From positions 1 through 64,000 of the forward strand of contig JABIUV010000024.1 of the NCBI GenBank assembly GCA_018700895.1: a DNA stretch of 64,000 nucleotides, written 5' to 3'. Of this stretch, positions 9,261 to 17,538 are shown piece after piece; within the stretch, counting starts at the first letter, position 1, and each line of letters starts with the position of its first letter. The translations under genes and the position numbers were made by a program. The stretch is from Bacteroidota bacterium (lineage in GTDB: Bacteria; Bacteroidota; Bacteroidia; NS11-12g; UBA9320). The notes beneath the pieces were generated by a model. It saw only the letters and a program-made list of their open reading frames with translations. It ran no database searches and had not been told where the DNA came from.

Positions 9261-10568
9261 CTATAACTCTATTTGCGACGGTTGTCTTAGTCTCATGGCA
9301 AGGACTCCTGAAATCACAAAGAACACACCACCAAGTAAGATTGCATTTACGGCACTATTCCCCAAAAAGTTTTTAATAATAGGCCCAAAAGTTACGGTCT
9401 GAATACCCATTGGTATAACTATCATCATATTTAGAATACCCATATATACTCCTCGTCTTTCGGTAGGTACTATTTTGGATACCATAGAATATGGAATGCC
9501 CATCATAGCAGCCCATCCTATACCAAATAGAATCATTGGGTATATGACGAGTGTTGCATCTTGTATATAGGGAATGGAAAGCATTGCTATTCCTGTAACG
9601 AATAGACTAATTACATATACTTTTTTGCCGCCCCATTTCAGAGCAAGTGGCACTAAGAGTAATGCAAATATCATAGTAGACACATTGTATGTTGTATTCA
9701 TTTTAGCCGCTTGACTTAGGGCTTGATCATTATCAAAACCCATTGTTTCTTTAAACATTGGCATAATATATTGCCAGTATATAAACAGTGCGTACCACTG
9801 AAAGAGATAGATGCCAGATAACTTCCACATAAACTTAGGCATCTCTTTGATAGCCAGCGATATGTCTATAAATGGTGATCTTATTCTTTCTATTAGTGGC
9901 AAAGCTTTATGTCTATTAATTTCTTCAAATTCCTCGTCTGTAGGCGGGTATTCTGGTGTTTTAAAAACAGACCAAAGTATAGTGGCAAGTGATAAAAATG
10001 CTCCTATAAAGAATGAATAGTATAGCCACGTAGGAATAGTTTGGGTGTCTTCCCCTACTTCGCCAGCACCAAACCAATCCTGAAAAAGAAATATGGAGGC
10101 GTTAGCCAGTACGATGCCTGCTCCTACAAAAAGACTCTGCATCTGAAAACCGAAACTCATCTGTTCTTTAGGCAATTTGTCTCCTACAAGTGCACGGTAA
10201 GGCTCCATAGCCACATTATTCCCAACATCTAGAATCCATAACATTCCCACAGCAAACCATAAAGTAGGACTATAGGGAAATATAAATAAGCAAGCACTAC
10301 CTATAAGGGCTCCAATTAGAAAAAATGGTCTTCGTCTTCCAAATTTCGGTGACCAAGTCTTATCAGACACGGCTCCTATAATAGGTTGTACTAACAAACC
10401 TGTTACTGGCCCTGCTATATTTAGTAAGGGTAAATCTTCTAGACTCGCTCCTAGATAAGTGAATATGGGATTGACAGCTGTTTGCTGTAAACCAAAGCTA
10501 AATTGAATACCTAAGAACCCAATATTCATATTCCATATTTGCCAGAATGACAGTTTCGTATCAGACAT
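9261..10568 (-). CDS. MFS sugar transporter (SLC45/sucrose-permease-like)
   Basis: The 435-residue protein has twelve hydrophobic segments and the motif KFGRRRPFFLIGALIG after the second helix, which is typical of the GPH/sucrose transporter-like MFS branch (plant SUT, animal SLC45 and many Bacteroidota disaccharide permeases). It sits in the inner membrane and would import, probably with a proton, the glucoside that the TonB receptor brings across the outer membrane. It is followed after 32 bases by the kinase gene and is separated from the TonB receptor gene by 272 bases that contain a strong hairpin. Substrate is inferred from context only. Confidence 0.88.
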   Translation of the reverse strand: MSDTKLSFWQIWNMNIGFLGIQFSFGLQQTAVNPIFTYLGASLEDLPLLNIAGPVTGLLVQPIIGAVSDKTWSPKFGRRRPFFLIGALIGSACLFIFPYSPTLWFAVGMLWILDVGNNVAMEPYRALVGDKLPKEQMSFGFQMQSLFVGAGIVLANASIFLFQDWFGAGEVGEDTQTIPTWLYYSFFIGAFLSLATILWSVFKTPEYPPTDEEFEEINRHKALPLIERIRSPFIDISLAIKEMPKFMWKLSGIYLFQWYALFIYWQYIMPMFKETMGFDNDQALSQAAKMNTTYNVSTMIFALLLVPLALKWGGKKVYVISLFVTGIAMLSIPYIQDATLVIYPMILFGIGWAAMMGIPYSMVSKIVPTERRGVYMGILNMMIVIPMGIQTVTFGPIIKNFLGNSAVNAILLGGVFFVISGVLAMRLRQPSQIEL

Positions 10569-10742
10569 GTTTTTTTGATATATATAAAAAGGTAGGGAGC
10601 AAATAAACCCCCTACCTAAAATTAACTGAATAAAAGCTTAACCTCTTTTGTTAACAATAAAATTCTTCAAGACCTTTACTCTTTTTTTTGAGTACAGGTT
10701 TGGATTCGAGTCTTTTTATTCTATAATCTTGGAGATTATTAA

Positions 10743-10787
10743 GAGTGTATTGTTTAGCTAATAAGTCGTTAGCTGAACAATACACTC
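10743..10787 (-). terminator. Strong hairpin between the TonB receptor and permease genes
   Basis: Arms 10743-10761 and 10769-10787 form a 19-bp stem with one G-T pair and a 7-base loop. A second small hairpin (10723-10729 with 10733-10739) follows on the minus strand, and the region after it is A/T-rich. Transcripts from the TonB receptor promoter would pass this hairpin before the permease gene, so it may partially terminate and keep receptor mRNA more abundant than the rest, or protect the receptor 3' end. The remaining intergenic bases (10569-10722) show no gene. Confidence 0.7.
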
Positions 10788-10840
10788 CTTATTCTTAGTC
10801 TTGCCAGCTCTATCGACAAGAACTTCTAACCAAATTCTGA

Positions 10841-13441
10841 TTAGAAATTAAATCTAATAGAAGCAGATAATGATCTACCAGTGATTGATCTAGCTCTTAC
10901 AAAATTCATCTGATTGTCTATAATAGAACCATCTTCAGATTCGGTGATACCAATAGCATCTAATAAGTTGTTTCCGTTTAGACTAAGGCTCAATTTATCT
11001 GTGATGCCGAAGTTTACAAATCCGTTTATTACAGTATAACCACTCATCACTAGCTCGTTGTTATCTTGAGCAAATGCTTCTGTTTGTCCTATTACACTAA
11101 AACCAACCGAGTGGTTGCCTATTTTGTAAGAAGGTACAAGGCTATACATCAAGTTTGGTTGTCTTCTTGGTGTATTCCCCGCATTGGCGTCACCTTCGGT
11201 AGTTATTTCTGCTTTGGTGTATGTAGCAGCACCAGATACAGTGAAATCGCTAACGGCATACGCACCTTCTAGCTCTACCCCAAATGCGGTGTAGTCATTT
11301 TCTATTACCTTTTGGGTACTTGCCTCAAAACCACCTTCTTCTGTAGTACCAGCGTAGAATGCTGTAACAAAGATACCACCTTGCTTAAATCGTTGTTTCC
11401 AACCTAGTTCAGCTTGGTCTATCATATCTTTAGGGTTGCCTAATGAAGTGTATGAACCTGTAGGAAAGACAGCTCTGTCGGCTTTTGCCGAGGCTCCGTG
11501 GCTATATCTTGCAAATACGGCTTGGTTGCTATTTAGGCTAAAGTTACCACCTAACGAGTAAGAAGTGTAGCTGTACTCATAATCTACGATATTTCTATCG
11601 GCTAAATTTACTGTTGCAACACTTTGCTCAATAGGAGAAATTACTCCGTCATTATTTACATCCACTGTACCAGTAGACATTCCGTTTCCTACTCCTGCTA
11701 CAGTACCTTGATCAAATCTTACACTCGCATCTAAGGTAATTCTGTTGTTTGGAGAGTACTGAATATTTGCATAAGGAGCACTGATAGTATATTCAGAGTT
11801 GTACTGTACTTGGCAGCATCCCCACACAGGTACACCATAAGCAAATTGTCCGTTAGAAGAAAGCGAAGTACTATCAGCTCTATTTACATTAAGCATACGG
11901 GCATTATCTCCATTTGCTTCCATCATATATGAGTTCCACAACCAAGCCATATTTACACTTTGCTGTGCTCTAAAATATCCAAGGTCTACTTTTACACCAT
12001 CTAATTCTTTTGATAAACGTGTATCGCTTATCGCATTGTTAAAGTCTTTAAGTTCTGTATCAAACATATGCACTATTTGTGCTTCTGAACCCGTGTATGG
12101 AGTTCCATCTGTATACGTAACAAAATTACCAGCGGCATCATCTACCAGGTTGGCCATATCGGCGGTAGTTCCATAAGCTGCAGTAAATGGTGCTACAAAT
12201 CTTCCTGAGTTCATAGACACTCTATTTCTACTTACGATAGACCAGTCATTTCCCAAATCAAATTGAAATTCTGCTCCTATTGAGTTAGAATTTGGATTCA
12301 TACCATCAGCCACATCTACGCTTCTTCGTTCGCCATTGGCTCCTATTCCAAAATTACTTGGCAAGTTTACACTATGTATACCATCTTGGTTAGCATTAAA
12401 ATTTGGAGCAGACTCCCAAGTAGGGTCTGCATTAGTTCCACTTACTCTCATTGGATTTGGCATATAAGCAGCGGTCTTGTCGTTTAAGTGCTTGTAGTAA
12501 ATACGAGCATATCCACTTTTGAACTCTTTTGTAAGATTAGCTTTTATCTGCCCACCGTTGTTACCTGTGTACCCTAAGTTTCTTGGTCCTTCTCCAGTTC
12601 TGTAAAAACCACCTACGTGATATCTCAGACCGTTACCAATAGGAGCACCATATTCAAAATCAGTTCTAAATGAGTTATAGTCTAACCCAAATGTATTCAT
12701 CAAGCTACCACCTTCTACAGCACCTGTTTTGCTTATGAAGTTTATGATACCCGCTGGGGCATTTGATGACATAGTACTAGCTGCACCACCTCTAGTTGCT
12801 TCTATACGAGCAATGTTCTGGTCAAAACGCAAAAATATATCTGAAGTAGCAAATGCCATATCTCCAAACATCATTACTGGTAATCCGTCTTCTTGCAATT
12901 GCAAGTATTTAGATCCACCTGCAGATATAGGCACACCCCTTACCGTGATATTTGTATTACCTTCACCTCCAGATGATTCCGAACGAATACCTGGTATTGT
13001 TCTGAATATTTCAGCCGTAGTTCTCGGTGTAGTTTGCAATATTGCTTCTGGTTTGATAGTAGATATTGATATACTAGAGTTGATTTTAGAACTGGGATTT
13101 GTAGACCCCGTTACTACCACCTCATCAAAACCTAGTAAATCACTTTCAAGTACAAAATCTACTTTGCTAACACCTGCTGCTACCGATTGCTCTTGGGTTT
13201 TTAGACCTGAGTAAGAAGCTCGGAGTGTAAAAGGTGCATTCTGGTCTACCACTATAGTGTATGAACCATCTTCTCTACTTACAGCTCCGCCTGACGCATC
13301 TAGCACTTGCACTATTGCTCCATACACTGCATCTCCATTTCCATCGGTTATTCTACCACTTACCTCTGTCTGAGCCATTGCCGCAGCGGAGAAGCACAAT
13401 AAGGTAAAGAATAATAAAATTTTCTGTTGTGTGTTCTTCAT
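10841..13441 (-). CDS. TonB-dependent outer membrane receptor with CarboxypepD_reg-like domain
   Basis: The 866-residue protein has a cleavable signal peptide (residues 1-23, ending AAAMAQ), a beta-sandwich domain of the CarboxypepD_reg type (about 24-110, starting TEVSGRITDGNGDAVYGAIV), a plug domain (about 120-235, with NITVRGVPIS) and a 22-strand-type barrel ending in the terminal Phe (SASIRFNF). The motif NNLLD near the end is typical. It takes up a ligand across the outer membrane using TonB/ExbBD energy. There is no SusD partner, which fits small disaccharide-like ligands rather than long glycans. It is divergent from a LacI-type regulator with operator-like sites in between, so regulation by that protein is likely. 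Confidence 0.92.
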   Translation of the reverse strand: MKNTQQKILLFFTLLCFSAAAMAQTEVSGRITDGNGDAVYGAIVQVLDASGGAVSREDGSYTIVVDQNAPFTLRASYSGLKTQEQSVAAGVSKVDFVLESDLLGFDEVVVTGSTNPSSKINSSISISTIKPEAILQTTPRTTAEIFRTIPGIRSESSGGEGNTNITVRGVPISAGGSKYLQLQEDGLPVMMFGDMAFATSDIFLRFDQNIARIEATRGGAASTMSSNAPAGIINFISKTGAVEGGSLMNTFGLDYNSFRTDFEYGAPIGNGLRYHVGGFYRTGEGPRNLGYTGNNGGQIKANLTKEFKSGYARIYYKHLNDKTAAYMPNPMRVSGTNADPTWESAPNFNANQDGIHSVNLPSNFGIGANGERRSVDVADGMNPNSNSIGAEFQFDLGNDWSIVSRNRVSMNSGRFVAPFTAAYGTTADMANLVDDAAGNFVTYTDGTPYTGSEAQIVHMFDTELKDFNNAISDTRLSKELDGVKVDLGYFRAQQSVNMAWLWNSYMMEANGDNARMLNVNRADSTSLSSNGQFAYGVPVWGCCQVQYNSEYTISAPYANIQYSPNNRITLDASVRFDQGTVAGVGNGMSTGTVDVNNDGVISPIEQSVATVNLADRNIVDYEYSYTSYSLGGNFSLNSNQAVFARYSHGASAKADRAVFPTGSYTSLGNPKDMIDQAELGWKQRFKQGGIFVTAFYAGTTEEGGFEASTQKVIENDYTAFGVELEGAYAVSDFTVSGAATYTKAEITTEGDANAGNTPRRQPNLMYSLVPSYKIGNHSVGFSVIGQTEAFAQDNNELVMSGYTVINGFVNFGITDKLSLSLNGNNLLDAIGITESEDGSIIDNQMNFVRARSITGRSLSASIRFNF

Positions 13442-13552
13442 TTTAATAACTTTTAATTTAACTTTTTGGTTGTTCTTTTTTGAACCTCTGTTGAGGCATT
13501 TTGTGAGGCAAGTTTAATAACAAATTCAGCAAAGTGAAAAGTTTCATTTTTT

Positions 13553-13578
13553 CGCAATCATTTGCGGGAACGTTTGCG
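13553..13578. promoter_or_regulatory. Tandem LacI-type operator-like sites
   Basis: Two adjacent imperfect palindromes lie between the divergent TonB receptor and lacI-type genes. The first is CGCAAtcatTTGCG (13553-13566). The second is centred on AACGTT (13569-13574) with matching outer bases (CG...CG, 13565-13578). CG-centred 14-bp palindromes with such flanks are the usual targets of LacI/GalR proteins. The sites overlap by two bases and lie about 112 bases from the receptor start and about 115 from the regulator start, so one protein could control both directions. Binding is inferred. Confidence 0.55.
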
Positions 13579-13692
13579 GTTGATAAGTTTTCAAAAAATG
13601 CAGTTAGGCGTTAAGTAACTGAATGCCAATTGATTGCATTTGTATTGAGTTGTTTCAGATGTTAACTATACAATCTGCGTTTATTTGCACTA

Positions 13693-14706
13693 ATGAAAAA
13701 AGTGACAATTAAGGATTTGGCAAAAGCTCTGAACGTCTCTACATCAACGGTTTCGCGTGCTCTTGCAGACCACCAAGATATAAGCCAAAGTACCAAAAAG
13801 AAAGTAAAGCTGTTGGCTGACGAGCTAAATTACACCATCAATATGCACGCCAAGCTTTTCAGAAATCAAAACTCAGGGCTCATAGCCTTGGTATTGCCAG
13901 AGATTAACATGTTCTTTACTCCAAGACTTATTGAGGGTATTAATAAAACCTTGAATAACTCTAAGTATACGTTAATCACCTTTGTAAGTAAAGACTTACT
14001 TGAAAAGGAGAAAGAAATTATAAAGCAATGCCTGGCTTGGAATGTAGAAGGTGTACTCATATCACTGTCTAAGGAAAGCACCAACATAGACCATCTAGCC
14101 AAATTAACACAGGCAAATATAGAATGTGTATTGCTAGACAAGACAAACTCTGAAAAGGACAACCAGTACGCTACAGTAGGTATAAATGGGGCTTCTACAA
14201 GCTATGATGCTACCATGCACTTAATACAAAATGGGCATAAGAACATTATTGGCATATTTGGCAATCCCGCTTTGAGCATTACACAAAACAGACTGCAAGG
14301 TTTTAAAAATGCATTTAATGAGAAAAAAATCACATTGCCTACAGAAAACATCGTTTTGGTGGAAAAATCTAAAGACCTCGATTTTATTCTCCCTCATATT
14401 TTAAGACACAACAAAAATGTAACGGCTATTTTTACAATGTCTGACGAGCTTTTGGCAGCAACACATCACAACTTACGGGCTGCCGACAAAAGGGTTCCAG
14501 AGGACATCTCCATTATGGCAATAAGTGACGGAGTCTACCCTTATTTATTACACCCCAAAATATCGCATATTAAGCACTCCGGGTACCGACTTGGGAGAAA
14601 ATCTTCAATATTATTAATCAAAATTTTGGAAGATAAGAAGGAACGATGCCATGAAGTGATAAAGACCAAAACCATCATTCTAGATTCTGTTAGAGATTTA
14701 ACCTAA
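13693..14706 (+). CDS. LacI/GalR-family transcriptional regulator
   Basis: The 337-residue protein has the N-terminal LacI helix-turn-helix (residues 1-50: VTIKDLAKALNVSTSTVSRA, hinge region near 50-60) and a periplasmic-binding-protein-like effector domain from about 62 onward (SGLIALVLPEINMFFTPRLI). It would bind operators as a dimer and respond to a sugar or sugar phosphate. It is divergent from the TonB receptor gene, with palindromic sites in the 251-base gap. Its stop codon lies five bases before a tex relic, so its 3' end coincides with the border of the inserted locus. The C-terminus looks complete. Confidence 0.93.
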   Translation: MKKVTIKDLAKALNVSTSTVSRALADHQDISQSTKKKVKLLADELNYTINMHAKLFRNQNSGLIALVLPEINMFFTPRLIEGINKTLNNSKYTLITFVSKDLLEKEKEIIKQCLAWNVEGVLISLSKESTNIDHLAKLTQANIECVLLDKTNSEKDNQYATVGINGASTSYDATMHLIQNGHKNIIGIFGNPALSITQNRLQGFKNAFNEKKITLPTENIVLVEKSKDLDFILPHILRHNKNVTAIFTMSDELLAATHHNLRAADKRVPEDISIMAISDGVYPYLLHPKISHIKHSGYRLGRKSSILLIKILEDKKERCHEVIKTKTIILDSVRDLT

Positions 14707-14711
14707 TTATA

Positions 14712-14822
14712 CGACGCATAACCGATCCCGCAGAAGTACTGCAACTCGATCAAGTGGTGCAAGTACGTGTGATAGATGTGGACCTAGATCGCAAGCGGAT
14801 AGGCCTGAGTATGAAGGAGTAG
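14712..14822 (+). pseudogene. tex: C-terminal relic of tex (end of the S1 RNA-binding domain)
   Basis: This 36-codon frame ends at a TAG (14820-14822) and has no start codon. It reads RRITDPAEVLQLDQVVQVRV then IDVDLDRKRIGLSMKE, which matches the last strands of the S1 domain that closes Tex/YhgF proteins (...DPxEVVxxxQxVxVxVxxVDxxRKRIxLSMK). Everything N-terminal of this is absent; the lacI-type gene ends five bases upstream. Together with the N-terminal relic at 6868-6993 on the same strand it shows a single tex gene whose middle was replaced by the sugar locus. The 100 bases after it carry only the promoter region of the next gene. Confidence 0.8.
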
Positions 14823-14923
14823 GTGGCAGTTCATTCTCTATAAATCAAAATTTAGTAACTGGACTACACGGTTAACTTTATAAACATACCTAAACCACAG
14901 ATAGGCTTACCTTTGTCGAACGT

Positions 14924-16279
14924 ATGGAGTCTTTTTCAGAATTAAATATCAATCGCTTTTTACAAAATGCCGTAGCAGACTTGGGGTTTACAAAACCTAC
15001 GCCAGTTCAAGCAGAGGCATACCCTGTGCTTATGTCGGGCAAAAATGTAATCGGCATATCGCAAACAGGTACAGGTAAAACTCTGGCCTACATGCTTCCC
15101 ATTCTGCAAAGATTAAAATACCTCAAAACCTATAAACCACGCGTTATTATTCTTGTGCCTACTCGAGAGCTTGTAGTGCAAGTAGTAGAGCAAATAGAAC
15201 TATACAGTAAGTATATGAGCACACGCGTACTAGGAGTATATGGCGGTGTCAATATTAAAACTCAGATGAGTGCTCTTACGCAAGGTGTGGACATTGTAGT
15301 AGGTACGCCGGGTAGGTTGTATGACCTCGCCGTAAACCGCTCGCTGCTTCTACAAGATGTAAAAAAACTGGTGATAGATGAGGTAGACGTAATGCTTGAC
15401 TTAGGGTTCCGTTTTCAGTTGAATAATATTTTTGAGCTCCTTCCTGAGAAAAGACAGAATATTATGTTCTCAGCAACGATGACCGAAGAGGTGGAAATAT
15501 TGATTAATGAAAATTTCATCGCTCCAGCTTACATTGCGATAGCTCTAAGTGGCACACCGCTTGACAACATAGCACAATCGTCGTACTCTGTTCCTAATTT
15601 TTATACCAAGGTAAATTTACTCAACCATCTGTTGAAAGATAAGGAGCGTTTTCAGAAAGTACTTGTATTCATTGATAGTAAGAAAAATGCCGACCGCCTA
15701 TTCGAAGCAATGCAAGAAGACTACTGGAATGAACTAGGGATTATACACAGTAATAAGAGTCAAAATAATCGACTAGCGGCGATAGAGCGTTTTAATGATA
15801 ACAATGCACGCATACTTATAGCTACAGATGTTATTGCACGCGGTTTAGACTTAGATGACATTACGCATGTTATCAATTTTGATACCCCTAAGTTTCCTGA
15901 GAATTACATGCACCGCATCGGCAGAACGGGTAGAGCCGAGAAAAAAGGAGAAACCATCTTGTTCTCTACCGAAAAAGAAGAAGCATGGAAAACAGCCATC
16001 GAAGAGCTTATGGAATACACGATACCCTTAGAACAATTCCCCTCTGATGACGTGCGAGTAAGCAAGCAACTCACGCTAGATGAGCAACCGCGTATCATAG
16101 AAAAGAACCCTCACAAAACGAAAAAGCACGTAGCAGGACCAAGTTTTCACGAGAAAAAGGACAAAAACAAGAAAGAGTATAACCTAGGTGGCGGACAGAA
16201 AATAAAAATAAAAAAAGCCAAAAAGTATAAGAAGCCAATCTCCCGAGGACAAAAACCACGTGGCAAGGGAAAGGGTTAA
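14924..16279 (+). CDS. DEAD-box-family ATP-dependent RNA helicase
   Basis: The 451-residue protein has all the DEAD-box motifs: Q motif (GFTKPTPVQ), motif I SQTGTGKT (about 45-52), Ia PTREL, GG, TPGR, motif II DEVD rather than DEAD (about 151-154), SAT, and in the second domain ATDVIARGLD and HRIGRTGR (about 330-337). The tail from about residue 385 is strongly basic (runs of Lys and Arg), as in RhlE/CshA-like helicases that act on structured RNA, ribosome assembly or mRNA decay. A TACCTTTG -7-like box lies at 14908-14915, eight bases before the ATG. The 3' end overlaps the convergent folA by four bases. Confidence 0.95.
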   Translation: MESFSELNINRFLQNAVADLGFTKPTPVQAEAYPVLMSGKNVIGISQTGTGKTLAYMLPILQRLKYLKTYKPRVIILVPTRELVVQVVEQIELYSKYMSTRVLGVYGGVNIKTQMSALTQGVDIVVGTPGRLYDLAVNRSLLLQDVKKLVIDEVDVMLDLGFRFQLNNIFELLPEKRQNIMFSATMTEEVEILINENFIAPAYIAIALSGTPLDNIAQSSYSVPNFYTKVNLLNHLLKDKERFQKVLVFIDSKKNADRLFEAMQEDYWNELGIIHSNKSQNNRLAAIERFNDNNARILIATDVIARGLDLDDITHVINFDTPKFPENYMHRIGRTGRAEKKGETILFSTEKEEAWKTAIEELMEYTIPLEQFPSDDVRVSKQLTLDEQPRIIEKNPHKTKKHVAGPSFHEKKDKNKKEYNLGGGQKIKIKKAKKYKKPISRGQKPRGKGKG

Positions 16280-16773
16280 TTACGCTCCCACACACAGAAG
16301 TCGAAAGCAAACTCATTCACTTCATTTTGCTCATAACAATTACACTGAACGCGTGACCAACCGCTGAGGTCTACTCGCGGGAAATGGGCATCCGCGTCTG
16401 GAAATGATCCTTGCACTTCGCTAAGGTACATTCTATCTACTATATCGAGTGACTGCTTATAAATCTCAGCTCCGCCGAGTATAAAAATCTCGTTGTTCAT
16501 CTCCAAATTCCTCCCCAATGTTATAGCTTCTGCTAAGGAGTGAGTAACAAAGGCACCTTCTGCTTTGTATTCCTTGTTTCTGGTAATTACAATATTGCTT
16601 CTATTGGGCAATGGAAAACCAATACTCTCAAAACTCTTACGCCCGTGAATGACTACGTGGCCTGCAGTTGTACGTTTGAATAATTTCAAGTCGTCCTTAA
16701 TCTTCCATAGCAAGTCATTATCCTTACCTATGGCATTGTCTTTAGCTCGGGCTACGATGAGAGAGATGGTCAT
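16276..16773 (-). CDS. folA: Dihydrofolate reductase
   Basis: The 165-residue enzyme reduces dihydrofolate to tetrahydrofolate with NADPH in the cytoplasm. The start MTISLIVARAKDNAIGKDND, the substrate-binding WKIKDDLKLFKRTT with Asp at the folate site, the NADPH loop HGRKSFESIG, the PLPNRSNIVITR segment and the ILGGAEIYKQSL glycine pair are all typical. It is convergent with the helicase gene, with a four-base overlap of the stop regions. metF, another folate-pathway gene, is elsewhere in the window (59.5 kb) and is not linked. Confidence 0.96.
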   Translation of the reverse strand: MTISLIVARAKDNAIGKDNDLLWKIKDDLKLFKRTTAGHVVIHGRKSFESIGFPLPNRSNIVITRNKEYKAEGAFVTHSLAEAITLGRNLEMNNEIFILGGAEIYKQSLDIVDRMYLSEVQGSFPDADAHFPRVDLSGWSRVQCNCYEQNEVNEFAFDFCVWERN

Positions 16774-16842
16774 TGGGTCAAATTTACGTCTAAGTGAAAG
16801 ATTAAATCAACGTTAAACTTAAAAATGTTACAACAGGTACTC

Positions 16843-16850
16843 TACATTTG
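16843..16850 (+). promoter_or_regulatory. Bacteroidota-type -7 box that decides a start codon
   Basis: TACATTTG matches the TAnnTTTG consensus of Bacteroidota promoters. It lies between an in-frame ATG at 16825 and a GTG at 16858, so the GTG is the likely translation start, with a very short leader. I see no clear -33 TTTG at the usual distance. Confidence 0.5.
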
Positions 16851-16857
16851 TAAAATA

Positions 16858-17532
16858 GTGAAGTATATTTATACATTATTAGCTTCGGCCATTATCACCA
16901 CTAGTGCTTGCACTTCCCAAAAGATCGTAAAACCCTTAGAAAAAGGACAACAACAAGTAAGTGCTAATTTGGGCGGACCACTCATAGGTTTTGGGGGATT
17001 AACTATCCCCGTTCCGCTTACCTCAGTGAATTATGCTCGCGGAATAACCGATAGCCTTACCATACACGGCAGCCTTCAAACTACGTCGCTCATTTACAAA
17101 ACAATACAGCTGGACGCAGGAGCAACATACGGCATACTCCAACCCAAAGGATGGAAACCCGGATTATCAGTAAGTGGATCACTCAATGTATTGACAGATA
17201 TGCGAGAAGGCAACGCACGACTCTATCCGCAACTGGATGCTAATCTGTACTGGGAATACGGCTCAGATAACTTTATGTATCTGGGAAGCACCAACTGGAT
17301 AGAACTCGTAGGCACCAAGGCACACGAACAAACACAAGAAAAGAGAATACTAAGCGGTATACAATTTGGCAATACTTGGGTCACACCCAAATGGAGCTTC
17401 ACCGCCGAGAGTAAGTGGCTTGCTCCCACTCGCAGCTCCTTGTATAGTGTAGTAGATTACAAGTCGTACTCCTTAGCTGGCGAGCCACGAGGAGCAGTAG
17501 GAATTTATTTTGGCATAGCACGCAGATTTTAA
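16858..17532 (+). CDS. Uncharacterised lipoprotein, probable beta-barrel-like outer membrane protein
   Basis: From the GTG at 16858 the protein has 224 residues and a lipoprotein signal (MKYIYTLLASAIITTSAC, Cys18). An upstream ATG at 16825 would place 11 residues before the signal and lies upstream of the likely promoter box. The mature part is Gly/Ser/Tyr-rich with alternating hydrophobic residues (GGLTIPVPLTSVNYARGITD, WSFTAESKWLAP) and ends in an aromatic residue (GIARRF), as in outer membrane barrels. No family is recognised. It is followed after six bases by a lipoprotein hydrolase gene, so the two probably form an operon. Confidence 0.75.
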   Translation: MKYIYTLLASAIITTSACTSQKIVKPLEKGQQQVSANLGGPLIGFGGLTIPVPLTSVNYARGITDSLTIHGSLQTTSLIYKTIQLDAGATYGILQPKGWKPGLSVSGSLNVLTDMREGNARLYPQLDANLYWEYGSDNFMYLGSTNWIELVGTKAHEQTQEKRILSGIQFGNTWVTPKWSFTAESKWLAPTRSSLYSVVDYKSYSLAGEPRGAVGIYFGIARRF

Positions 17533-17538
17533 CCCATT

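Noticed and set aside
14912-16279. A non-canonical helicase because of DEVD instead of DEAD in motif II
   Set aside because: All other motifs are intact and D-E-x-D variation is common in this superfamily; no further claim can be made.
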